Position numbers and translations under genes: made by a program
Notes under the pieces: generated by a model
Told to the model about the DNA's origin: nothing
Databases searched by the model: none
The model's input: only the letters and a program-made list of their open reading frames with translations
Source of the DNA: Dactylorhiza incarnata
Taxonomy: Eukaryota > Streptophyta > Magnoliopsida > Asparagales > Orchidaceae
Assembly (NCBI GenBank): GCA_033032865.1
Contig: JAWHQI010000075.1
Span: forward strand, 3,100,001-3,164,000
Direction of reading: 5' to 3'
Length of the DNA: 64,000 bases
Shown here: in pieces, positions 41,697 through 51,022 of the stretch
How positions within the stretch are numbered: position 1 is the first letter of the stretch
Layout: the number at the start of each line of letters is the position of its first letter

Positions 41697-43335
41697 GGCG
41701 CTATCTTCATCATCGTTTAAAACTCTAGTTATACGTTTATCATCGCTCTTTAAATATTATAAATCAAATCAAAAGTTTATTCTGATAAAATAAGAGATCA
41801 TTCCTTATAAGTAATAATAATCAACAGGATCCGCGGAAATATACGACCTTGATATTTTCTAAACCAAAATATCTTGTACTACACGCGATAAGGTATACTT
41901 GCCTTTATCGAATGATTAGTTTGGATTAAATAAACAAAAGCATTCAAACCCAAAATCCAAACTTAACCATCATGACAGCAGGGCAATATCAGATAGAAGA
42001 CCTTTACACAAGAAGATGTGCCTTGTCTATTGACTGGAAGAGCCTTAGGCTAGGATAACTTATATAAAATTAGTCTAAGTCATTTGTCTACTAGACTTGT
42101 AATCAACACCGGGACAATATCAACTAGTCGACCTTTAGACAAGAAGACCTACCATGTTTGTCGACTGGAAGAGCCTTAGACTAGGATAACTTATACAAAA
42201 TCAGTTTAAGTCATTTGTCGACTAGACTTATAGTGGACACCAAGTCGATATTGGATAGAAGACCTTTAAAGAAGAAGACTTACCTTGTTTGTCGACTTGA
42301 AGAGCCTTAAATATAACGTCTGTCTAAGTCATTGTCGACTAGACTCATCTTCGCCACAAAGGCAATATCGAGTAGAATACCCTTTGACATGTCCCTTAAG
42401 CCTCTTAGTATTCTTGGAATATTTCAATCAATCCTCATCCAAATGACTTCCAAATTAATACACGACAAGGTGACATCCTTAGGGAGAGCTCCAATAATTC
42501 TACATATATTTTCATAGTTTTTGAATTATATTCAATAATTGTCACAAGATGGTATTAATGAAATTAATACGTCTTTTAGGCTGAAATAAAATCTCAAATA
42601 TTTACAGTGACATAACCATGTTAGAAATGATCTTTGGTAAATAGTTTAGGGCATTTGGAATTATTTGACTTTGTTTATGATTCTTGCAAAACTTTTCTTG
42701 TTCACGTTGCCATTCATTTTCTTGTGAATTTTAATGGACACCGCTACCAAGTGATGCATGTCAAACCAGATATTTTAATTTTAAGTTACTAAATTATTTC
42801 CATGTATACATGCACTTATTGATTATAATCAAGCAACTTGGCCATTGATTGAGAATGTAGTGAATATAAACATTTTGTTGGAATTGATTTGGAGTGGCAT
42901 TAAAATCTTGCCAAACATTGTTCATAATCAGAGGTATACACATATAATCATGCCAACCATACTGTTCTTAAGGTCTTGCAAGTTGCCATGCATGTAGTGA
43001 ATCATAAGTGAATGATGGAGAGACATGTGCACTTAGGTCAATACTAGTAATGTTGAGACACATGATGAATAATCTTAGTAACATAACTCCTTGTCACCCA
43101 AGTGTTGAGATGAGATTAGTAATGATTGGATAAACTCTGAGATAGCCTAACACGCACCTTATTTAAGGAGATTTTGGCCATCTTATGTTATGGGAATAAG
43201 AGGGGCATAGTTGGATGACAAGTTCTCTCCCAAGTCGAGGACTTGTAAATAAGCCTTGGGTAACTTGGTGAATATATGATCTAGAATGAGTTGTGTGGTT
43301 AGGGATTGTTGACTTAGTATTGATCTATATATGTC
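41697..43335. other. Unclassified AT-rich repeat sequence, host of the Tat insertion
   Basis: No convincing coding frame. It contains the tandem array at 41981-42390. It ends with TTAGT, the TSD of the Tat element. Sequence after the Tat element (56574 onward) should be its direct continuation. Confidence 0.55.
41981..42390. repeat. Three-and-a-bit tandem units of about 130 bp
   Basis: Units start near 41981, 42111, 42242 and 42358, with shared strings GACCTTTA-ACAAGAAGA, GACTGGAAGAGCCTTA and TAAGTCATTTGTC-ACTAGACT. Dyads of GTCGAC/TAGTCGAC type occur within. The third unit is shorter by about 14 bp. Confidence 0.8.
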
Positions 43336-43340
43336 TTAGT

Positions 43341-44474
43341 TGTTGAAACCGATTTCTCGGTCTCTTGTGGAGCTCGGGGCCCTCAACGAGTTGAGGGGCA
43401 GCTAGCCCATACCGGTCCCTCGGAAGAGGTGGGCAGATAACTCGGACAAAGAACAAAGACCCTAGTCTTAGCGAGGAGGTCCCTCCACTAACCCGGAAGA
43501 TCGTTGAGCGCTTCCCCTCCCAAGCCAAAGCTAAGACTCGGGCACCTTGGAGAGCTAGAGAGCCCAAACCAAAGCGACCTAAGGAGAGAAGAAGGCTCAA
43601 AGATTTCGAACCGGTCCTCTTCCAAGGTGCCCTTTAAGGTCTATTTATAGACTTTAGTTTTGTGGTCTGTCAATAGCCAAATCCCGCTGTCCATTCTTAC
43701 TATCCGCACACCGGATTGGTCTGCTAACAGCCAAACCCCGCTGTTCAGAGGAGCTAGCCGCAGACCACCTGGAATTTCTCTACAAGCCCTTGCTGGGCGA
43801 ACCGGCTCACCCATGCACCTTCCCTGCGAGCGGAGCTCGCGAACTCCTGGGTTAGCCGTGCCTTCTTTGGGTGGGCTCGCCGGCACTACCTTGGCAAACC
43901 CCAGAATTGCTGTCCGCACATACTCTAGGCAGGCTAGCTTGTCTTACCTCGGCGAGCCCCAGAATTGCTATCCGCACATACTCTAGGCGGGCTCGCCTGT
44001 CTTACCTTGGCGAGCCCCAGAATTGCTATCCGCACATACTATAGGCGGGCTCGCCTGTCTTACCTTGGCGAGCCCCAGAATTGCTATCCGCACATACTCT
44101 AGGCGGGCTCGCATGTCTTACCTTGGCGAGCCCCAGAATTGCTATCCGCACATACTCTAGGCCGGCTCGCCTGTCTTACCTTGGCGAGCCCCAGAATTGC
44201 TATCCGCACATACTATAGGTGGGCTATCATGTCTTACCTCGGCGAGCCCCAGAATTGCTATCCGCACATACTCTAGGCGGGCTCGCCTGTCTTACCTTGG
44301 CGAGCCCCAGAATTGCTATCCGCACATACTCTAGGTGGGTTCGCCTGTTCCAGCTCATTCGCTTGTAGACTCTCCTGCCTTTCCTTGGCTTGCCTCACCG
44401 GGGTTCGCCCATCTTGGCTCGCTTTCTTGGGTATGAGCCGTCTGACTCTTCCTGGCGAACATCGGGGTTGTACA
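43341..44474 (-). repeat. Tat 3' LTR (1134 bp)
   Basis: TGTTGAAACC...GGTTGTACA on the plus strand. It has eight 58-bp tandem units (43900-44340) and a minus-strand TATA CTATAAATAG at 43641-43650. Same length as its mate. Confidence 0.96.
43900..44340 (-). repeat. 58-bp tandem repeat, eight units, in Tat U3
   Basis: The anchor AGAATTGCTATCCGCACATA recurs at 43903 (variant), 43961, 44019, 44077, 44135, 44193, 44251 and 44309, an exact 58-bp spacing. Each unit holds GGGCTCGCC and GGCGAGCCC, inverted with respect to one another. The mate LTR has eight units at 55997-56403. Confidence 0.95.
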
Positions 44475-44588
44475 CAATCCCCGCTCTTCGCGAGGTTGTC
44501 CTAAGCTCGCGAAGAAAGGTCCAACCCCTGGTGTTCGCCGATTCTGCTGACGTGGCGGGAATCTTTTGGTGGGTCCCATGCCCAAAAC

Positions 44589-44596
44589 TATAAATA
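44589..44596 (+). promoter_or_regulatory. TATA box of antisense gene A
   Basis: TATAAATA, 78 bp upstream of the ATG at 44667 and 115 bp inside the element from the 3' LTR. It drives transcription opposite to the element. Confidence 0.7.
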
Positions 44597-44666
44597 CCGT
44601 CCACCGTGGCTAGTGATCAAGCCTTTCTTTCTCCCTCTTCCTCGCTGAAAACACTCTTCCTTCAGA

Positions 44667-45900
44667 ATGTCTCCCAAGCAGAGTGCGTGGGATCGACTGA
44701 AGTCTTCCAGGGAGATGGCGAAGGCCCAGGCCGCGGAGCACAACGCCTGGATGTTCAACCCTGCCACCTCCCCTTCTCCCTAGACCAAGAAAGCCAAGAC
44801 GGTTAGGAGGTCGCAGGGGGAGGACGTGTCGTCACCTCCTGCCTCGCCCCCGCCGCCAAATACCGGGCTCGCACAACAGGTATTCTTTGTCTAAATTCTT
44901 TATATCGACTCCCTGCTTATTCCTTTTCCGCTCGCAGAATCCTCCACCCGAGGAACGCATGGCGGGCCTTACACTGACCTCTTCTCGTGCCCCATCCCTA
45001 GCGAGGCTGGGATCGCTAGTCGCTGGGGTTGGGACCTCAACCTAACAGGCGCCTCTCTCGCAACCCCGTAAGTCATAAGTACCATCTTCCTTTATCCCCG
45101 CTCATGTCTTTTTGCGATATCCATGCACTTATGGCTTATGCAGACACCCCACCGCTGAGCCCTGAGAAGAGGGGCTCCACACCGGCGCGCTCGCCGATTC
45201 CACCTAAGGCTAACGTGGAGACCCCGGGCTTCAACATTGTGGGCAGGCGAAGCCCAGACGGCTCGCTTCTCGATGGCGCTTAGGTCGCGGAGAGGGTGGT
45301 GTATCCCCCTGGTCTGGGGAAACCCAACGTTCGAGGGTTCCACGAAAACTTCAAGGGTCGGCCAGAGTCCTCTCGCAAACAACATCGAGAGCCCTCCTCC
45401 CAAGGTTAGTACATATGTGCAAGCTCACTTTCTGCTCGTCCCCTGATCCTACTAACTCTTCCTTCGCAGAAATTTCAGAAGCCACGCCTGAGTCAGAGCA
45501 CGGGAGGGTGGAGATGTCACCACCTCCCTCGCCGAGCCAGATCAATGACTTCTTGGGCGACCCGGGCGACCCCGCGCGGATGAAGAGACGGGTGTCAGAG
45601 GTGCTTCAGAATCATGGTATGATGCTGCGCGAGCTGGAGGAGCGGTATGACGCGGACCGGACTTCCTTCAATGAGAGATTCGCCGCCATGGAGGACGCGA
45701 GTGCGTGCTTCCTCGCCGAGGCGGGGCCGGTGACTCGCGCAGACACTACCTCGCCTGGTGTGCACATCTCGCGGGGTGTGGACCAAGCACACCTGATCCT
45801 GCACGAGCTCAAAGTACTTCGCGAATACCACTATCCGAGAGTGCCGCCGTGCGCGGGGAAGCGAGTCCGGGGTGGCTGGAAATGGCTTCCTTACCCCTGA
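44667..45900 (+). pseudogene. Antisense gene A of the Tat element, four exons, three nonsense codons
   Basis: Exons inferred from GT-AG borders and matching phases: 44667-44879, 44938-45067, 45144-45404, 45470-45900. Introns are 58, 76 and 65 bp (donors GTATTC, GTAAGT, GTTAGT; acceptors CTCGCAG, TTATGCAG, TTCGCAG). The phases are consistent across all three joins to the TGA at 45898-45900. In-frame stops at 44781-44783 (TAG), about 45043 (TAA) and about 45281 (TAG) show decay. The predicted product is hydrophilic: a basic N-terminus (MSPKQSAWDRLKSSREMAK), Pro/Ser-rich middle, then a helical, possibly coiled region (MKRRVSEVLQNHGMMLREL) near the C-terminus. I do not recognise a domain. It lies between the 3' LTR and antisense gene B, with its own TATA box. 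Confidence 0.6.
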
Positions 45901-46294
45901 GCCTGCCGCGGATTTATTTCTGATGTCCCCTTATTTTCATTTCTCTCATGATGTTTATGTTGAACGATACCTATGGTGTGGTAATATTTGCGAGGCCATC
46001 GTGACACGCCTTTTATCATTTTTTATCTCGCCCTTTATTTATCTGTGATGCGCCTGTGACTTATTCTGCATGTTCGCCGTGTTTGATATGATTGCCCTCG
46101 TGGAGCGCTCTTGAACTTCTAGGCAACGTCGCGCCCAAGCCTCCTTCCCTCACGGGCCGGCTTCAGCCGGGGCTCAATTACCGCGCAGTGGCGGGCCCGG
46201 GCTCGCAAGGCTGTAGTCTTGTCGAGTAAAAATCTACTTTATTTTCGCTATCCGCACTCCCGACGCTTCGAATCCTGTGCCCATCCTATTTTCC

Positions 46295-46303
46295 TATAAA
46301 TAG
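46295..46303 (+). promoter_or_regulatory. TATA box of antisense gene B
   Basis: TATAAATAG, 146 bp upstream of the ATG at 46441, with a C/T-rich stretch after it as in many plant promoters. Confidence 0.65.
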
Positions 46304-46440
46304 TTCGGATTCACTTTTCCATCCACCGCATTTATTTCCCAAATCCTCTCGCCTCTACGCTCATTTCTGTTCTCGCAAGATCGTGCTCGCGTTCGCTACT
46401 TCAAGTTGTTTCTTCCCGGTCGCTGCGAACAAATCCATCA

Positions 46441-48377
46441 ATGGGAGCAGATGGCGAGAGCGTGGGGCGAGCCAGATGCGCCTCAGCATTCCAAGCTCAC
46501 GACTTCTTCTGTGCGAACCTCACTGCAGAGGAATACAAATATGTCGTGGATCGCTATCTCCCAGAGGGCTATTCGGCTCGCTGTCCAAGCGAGAAGGCTA
46601 CGCTGAACGAGACCGAGGCCGACGAGCTCGCGATCCCCATCGCTCACTTTGAGAATTGGTTGGGACTCCCCTTATGGCCTGAAATTCGTCTGGTACTTCG
46701 CTTAGCCCTCTCGCCGCTCCCTGTTCGCTCTCGCAACTTTTTAATTTTCTTTGTTCATTGCAGGTGCTACGGTACTATGGGGTGCTGCCGAGCCAGCTGT
46801 CCCCAGATGCGATCGCGGACGTGGTCGCGTTCGCTAGCTATATGCGGGAGGAGAGGATCGAGTTCATCCTCCTCGTCTTCCGCAAAGTGTTCTCTTTCTG
46901 CGCCATCCGGGACGGGACCACTTATTTTGCGAGCCAGCATGTCACCGTCTGCGAGACGGTGAACAAGAGTCACTACTGGACTCAGAAGTTCATCTTGGTG
47001 AAGGGACCCTTCGGCAACCTCCACTTCACTCCTCTTCAACGGGACGACGCCACCTACCGCCCTCCGAACTCGCTGAGCGGCGTCGACGCCAAACTCTTCC
47101 ACTACCTTTCCGGGAAAAACTTCGAAGTCGCCCACCTGAGGCGCAACGTCGACTCGCTACTCGCGGTTCCTCAAGGGGAAGGTATGCTCGCTTTCGCTCT
47201 ACCTTTTTTCCTTCTTCGCTTTGTCTAGCGCTCTTATTCTATAGGCGAGCGTGACGTCCCCGTCAATCCTCCATACGCGCAAGGCACCACACTTACGGCA
47301 GACATGCTCGCGACCGCGGCGGAAGAGGCTTGCCGCGATCTCCCTAATACTGGGTCCGGCAAGAAGCGACCTCCGTCTGCGAGCCAGCCCGGCTCGCAAT
47401 CCTCTTCCAAGAAGTCGAAGGGGAAAACCCTTGTTGTTAAATACAAGAGCGCGGTCATTGATCTGAGCGAGACCGACGGCTCGCCCCTTTCCTCTGTGAA
47501 ATAGCCGGACCCCTTGGCGAGCCAGGGCGCTGGGAGCTCTTCCGCAACCCCCCAACCCAAGGGTCACAAGAACTTCGGCCTAGGCGAGAAGGTTTCTGAT
47601 TCCCTCGGCGAGCCCTTGCTCGCTTGGGATCCTGATGCCAATAGGATTTCCTGCTCCATGCTTCACCCCTCCTGGGTGGAGCGTGGTAAGGCCGGGGAGG
47701 AGGCGTTATCTATCGCCTTCGGCTTATACGGCCGCGAGGACGCCGCCGCCCTTAAAGAGATGGGGCCAAGGCAACTGGTCTACGAAGACATGCGAGCTCA
47801 GTTTCGCTTGACGGAGCTCGCACATATGGCGGGGCACCGTTACCTGCAGGCGGACAGGGATATCCGCGCATACAGGGAGGAGCTTAAGAAAGCTCGCGAT
47901 GAGTTCAAAGGCCTTAAGGAGATAGAGGCGGCATCGGAAAGCCTTCTCGCCGGGATGCAGAGCAAGATGGTAAGCGACCCTAAGCCCCCTCTCTTTGCTG
48001 TTTGCGACCCCCGGTCTTCGCCTAACTTATTTGGTATTAACTTTCAGGATGCTGACATTGCAACCAAACTTCTCGCTCGCAACGGCGAGCTAGAGCTGGA
48101 GAATACCATGCTGAAGGCTTGGGTGGACGAGCTGATTCGCAGCATGCTACCCCCTTCTCCTGGGCGAGCCGGGTCTCAACAGAGGGTTCCCGAGAGCGAA
48201 GACCAGAGGCAGCGAGATGCACAAGAGGTCGCCAACCTCGTCTTCACGACTCTCAAGAACGCGGGTGTCCTAGCCAAAGACGCGATGGAGTTCACAGCCG
48301 AAGATATCTGCCCGGATCTCTTTGACTTGGCGCCATGGTTGGGGGCTCGCAAGGATGGCAACGGCCCCCCAGAATGA
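46441..48377 (+). pseudogene. Antisense gene B of the Tat element: putative gypsy-type transposon protein, four exons
   Basis: Exons: 46441-46692, 46764-47181, 47245-47969, 48048-48377. Introns are 71, 63 and 78 bp, all GT-AG, with phases 0, 1 and 0 that keep one frame of 575 codons to the TGA at 48375-48377. One nonsense TAG (47502-47504) interrupts exon 3; the same frame continues after it. Exons 1-2 carry a domain (EYKYVVDRYLPEGY, then after the join RYYGVLPSQLSPDAIADVV, FCAIRDGTTYF) that I match to the family called Putative gypsy type transposon (Transposase_28). Despite the name no transposase activity is known to me. Exon 3 has a basic Lys/Ser-rich linker. Exons 3-4 have long helices with coiled-coil character (AYREELKKARDEFKGLKEIE). 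Such antisense additional ORFs are known in Tat elements; their role is open. Confidence 0.72.
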
Positions 48378-48861
48378 GCCCCCTTAGCCTCCCTTCTCTT
48401 CTCTTTCCTTCAAATGTATATTATTCTTCTTGAGCTGGCGAGATCGCCGCCGAACATAGAAGAATCTTCGGGAATGATAGTTATGATTTTTTGTTAGTAT
48501 TTATGAGCATGCTCGCATTTATTTTTCTCTTGCATTAGATCTTTTTCCTTTGAACTCCTATCTCATGACTAGCTGTTATGCGGTAGTGCTCCCGGGGGGC
48601 TCGCGAATGCGCATGTCTGGTCTCATCTCGCCGAACATCTCCTTCTATGAATTTCGCGACCCCGTACTGTCGCCACTCGCGGTTACTGCCTGGCGAACCC
48701 GACCTTGACAACCTCAGACATTTGGCATCCTGCGAACCAAGCCTCCCTGACTTCAGCACCTCAACCCGCTACCTTAGGCCTTACCAGCCTCAACCCTTTC
48801 GATTTTGCGAACCAAGCCCCTATGGCTTTAACACCTCAACCTGTTACCTTCAAACCGTGCC

Positions 48862-49645
48862 TCCTTTTGCCAGCCTCTCCAGAGATCAACCTGAACCCTC
48901 CGTCTAGGTGAGAGCCCGGGAGCGGAATCGATCTGGGGCATTCCAGTACCAACATATCCAACCTTGCCAGCCTCTCCAGAGATCAACATGAACCCCCCGT
49001 CTAGGTGAGAGCCCAGGAGCTGAATCAATCTGGGGCATTCCAGCACCAACATATCCAACCTTGCCAACCTCTCCAGAGATCAACCTGAACCCCCTGTCTA
49101 GGTGAGAGCCCGGGAGCGGAATCGATCTGGGGCATTCCAGCACCAACATATCCAACCTTGCCAGCCTCTCCAGAGATCAACCTGAACCCCCCGTCTAGGT
49201 GAAATCCCGAGAGCGGAATCGATCTGGGGCATTCCAGCACCAACATATCCAACCTTGCCAGCCTCTCCAGAGATCAACCTAAACCCCACGTCTAGGTGAG
49301 AGCCGGGGAGCGGAATCGATCTGGGGCATTCCAGCACCAACATATCCAACCTTGTCAGCCTCTCCAGAGATCAACCTGAACCCCCCGTCTAGGTGAGAGC
49401 CCGGGAGCGGAATCGATCTGGGGCATTCCAGCACCAAAATATCCAACCTTGTCAGCCTCTCCAGAGATCAACCTGAACCCCCCGTCTAGGTGAGAGCCCG
49501 GGAGCGGAATCGATCTGGGGAATTCCAGCACCAAAATATCCAACCTTGCCAACCTCTCCAGAGATCAACTTGAACCCCCCGTCTAGGTGAGAGCCCGGGA
49601 GCGGAATCGATCTGGGGCATTCCAGCACCAACATATCCAACCTTC
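48862..49645 (-). repeat. 97-bp tandem array (eight units) between integrase and antisense genes
   Basis: The anchor GTCTAGGTGAGAGCCC recurs at 48902, 48999, 49096, 49193, 49290, 49387, 49484 and 49581, exactly 97 bp apart. Units differ by only a few bases. In element orientation this is the 3' untranslated region, which in Tat elements is known to be a source of satellite repeats. Just before it (48731 and 48806) a 75-bp unit with TGCGAACCAAGCC is present twice. Confidence 0.95.
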
Positions 49646-49742
49646 GTCACCCCAGCATGGCAGTAGTTATAAGCATCACAAAAAGGAGTAAGACATTCAG
49701 TAAACAACATAATAAAGCTTTCAAGGGTAAAATCGTTTCAAA

Positions 49743-51016
49743 TCATCCCCACTCCTGGCTCGGTCGAGGGCACCCCTTCCACATCCTGGAGGTGCTACCC
49801 CCCCCCCCCCCCCCCCCCCCCGACTTGAGCACCTCGCTTACAATATATGGACCCTCCCAGTTGGGGTTAAGCTTACCCACCATGGCCCCTCTGCCGGCCG
49901 CATCGACCTTCTTCAGGACTAGGTATCCTTTCTGAAAGTGCTTTATCCGGATATGTTTGTCAAAATATCGAGCCATCCGCCGCTGGACCTCTTCCTGCCT
50001 GATGGTGGCCAAGTCCCAGAGTTCTTCCACCAGGTCCAAAGACAACCTCTGCTCTGCGTTGTTATCTTCTAGCCACTCTTCATCCCCCTCACTCGCAGCG
50101 ATCACCCGGGGGGTCTTTACCTCAAACTCTATGGGGAGAACGGCCTCGGACCCGTGAGAGAGCTCAAACGGAGTCTCCCGGTGGCAGTATTCGGAGTAGT
50201 CCTCATGGCCCAGAGGACGGAGGGTAGCTGTTCCACCCAGTTCCCCCGAAGGTTCTCCACTTTCTTTTTTAATAGGTTAACAATTATTTTGTTCGCCGCC
50301 TCCACCTGCCCATTGCTCCTCGGGTGGTGGATCGATGCGAACCTGAGGTCAATGCCGAGCTGAGTGCAAAAGCCAACAAACTCTTCACTAGTAAACTGCG
50401 GCCCATTGTCCGTCACTATAGCTAGAGGGAGCCCGTGCCTGCAAATTATCTCCCCCCACACAAAATTCCTTACAACCTGAGGGGTTACCTTAGCGAGTGC
50501 TTTCACTTCTACCCACTTGGAGAAGTAGTCGATCATGACCAGTAGGAACTTCCTCTGGCCACTGGCTTGGGGGAAGGGACCGACCAGGTCCAACCCCCAT
50601 TTGGAGAAGGGCCAGGGAGCCGTGATGGTCTAGATCCTTTGAGCTGGGAGGAGTTGGAGCGGAGCATAGAGCTGGCACTTCAGACACTTCCTCGCGAACT
50701 CCGCCGCGTCCTTGCTGAGAGTGGGCCAGAAGTAGCCTTGCCTCAACACCCTCCCCTCCAGGGTCCGGCTCCCGGAGTGACTGTCGCACTCCCCGGAGTG
50801 GATTTCTTCCAGGACTCTCGGAACCTCCTCCTCGGAAACACAACGGGCCAGGAGTCCCGAGAGAGTCTTCCTATATTGCCCTCCTGCATGCAAGGAGTAA
50901 TAGGGGGACTTATACCTGAAGTGCCTCTTGTCCACGTCCTCTCCAGGTAACTTCCCGGAGGATAGTAAGGTGATGAATGGATCCATCCACGAGGCTCGTT
51001 GATCCACCTCCATCAA
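49743..51016 (-). pseudogene. Tat integrase with in-frame stop, frameshift and glycine run
   Basis: 51016-50630 holds the HHCC module (EEIHSGECDSHSG ... CLKCQ). An in-frame TAG (about 50628-50630) follows, and the same frame then carries the core at 50593-50129: Asp in GLDLVGPFP (near 50590), Asp in VTDNGPQFTSEEF (near 50408) and Glu in SNGQVEAANK (near 50302). After a frame change near 50130-50170 the C-terminal part runs to about 49830. There a 24-base C run on the plus strand (49798-49821) encodes a glycine run and ends recognisable homology. The integrase inserts the cDNA; this copy cannot be functional. Confidence 0.85.
49798..49821 (+). repeat. Poly-C run, 24 bases
   Basis: Within the C-terminal part of the Tat integrase, read as a glycine run on the minus strand. 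Confidence 0.95.
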
Positions 51017-51022
51017 CTCTCC

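Noticed and set aside
41690..41710. PBS directly after the Athila-like LTR (GGCGCTATC)
   Set aside because: It matches only GGCGC of the TGGCGCC type, and the upstream pol and PPT show that this is the 3' LTR, where no PBS is expected.
46767..47567. Minus-strand frames opposite antisense gene B
   Set aside because: The plus strand has the recognisable domain, splice sites and TATA box; the minus frames have none.
48828..49710. Repeated minus-strand frames across the 97-bp array
   Set aside because: They come from an array unit with few stops; 97 is not a multiple of three, so no continuous repeat protein exists.
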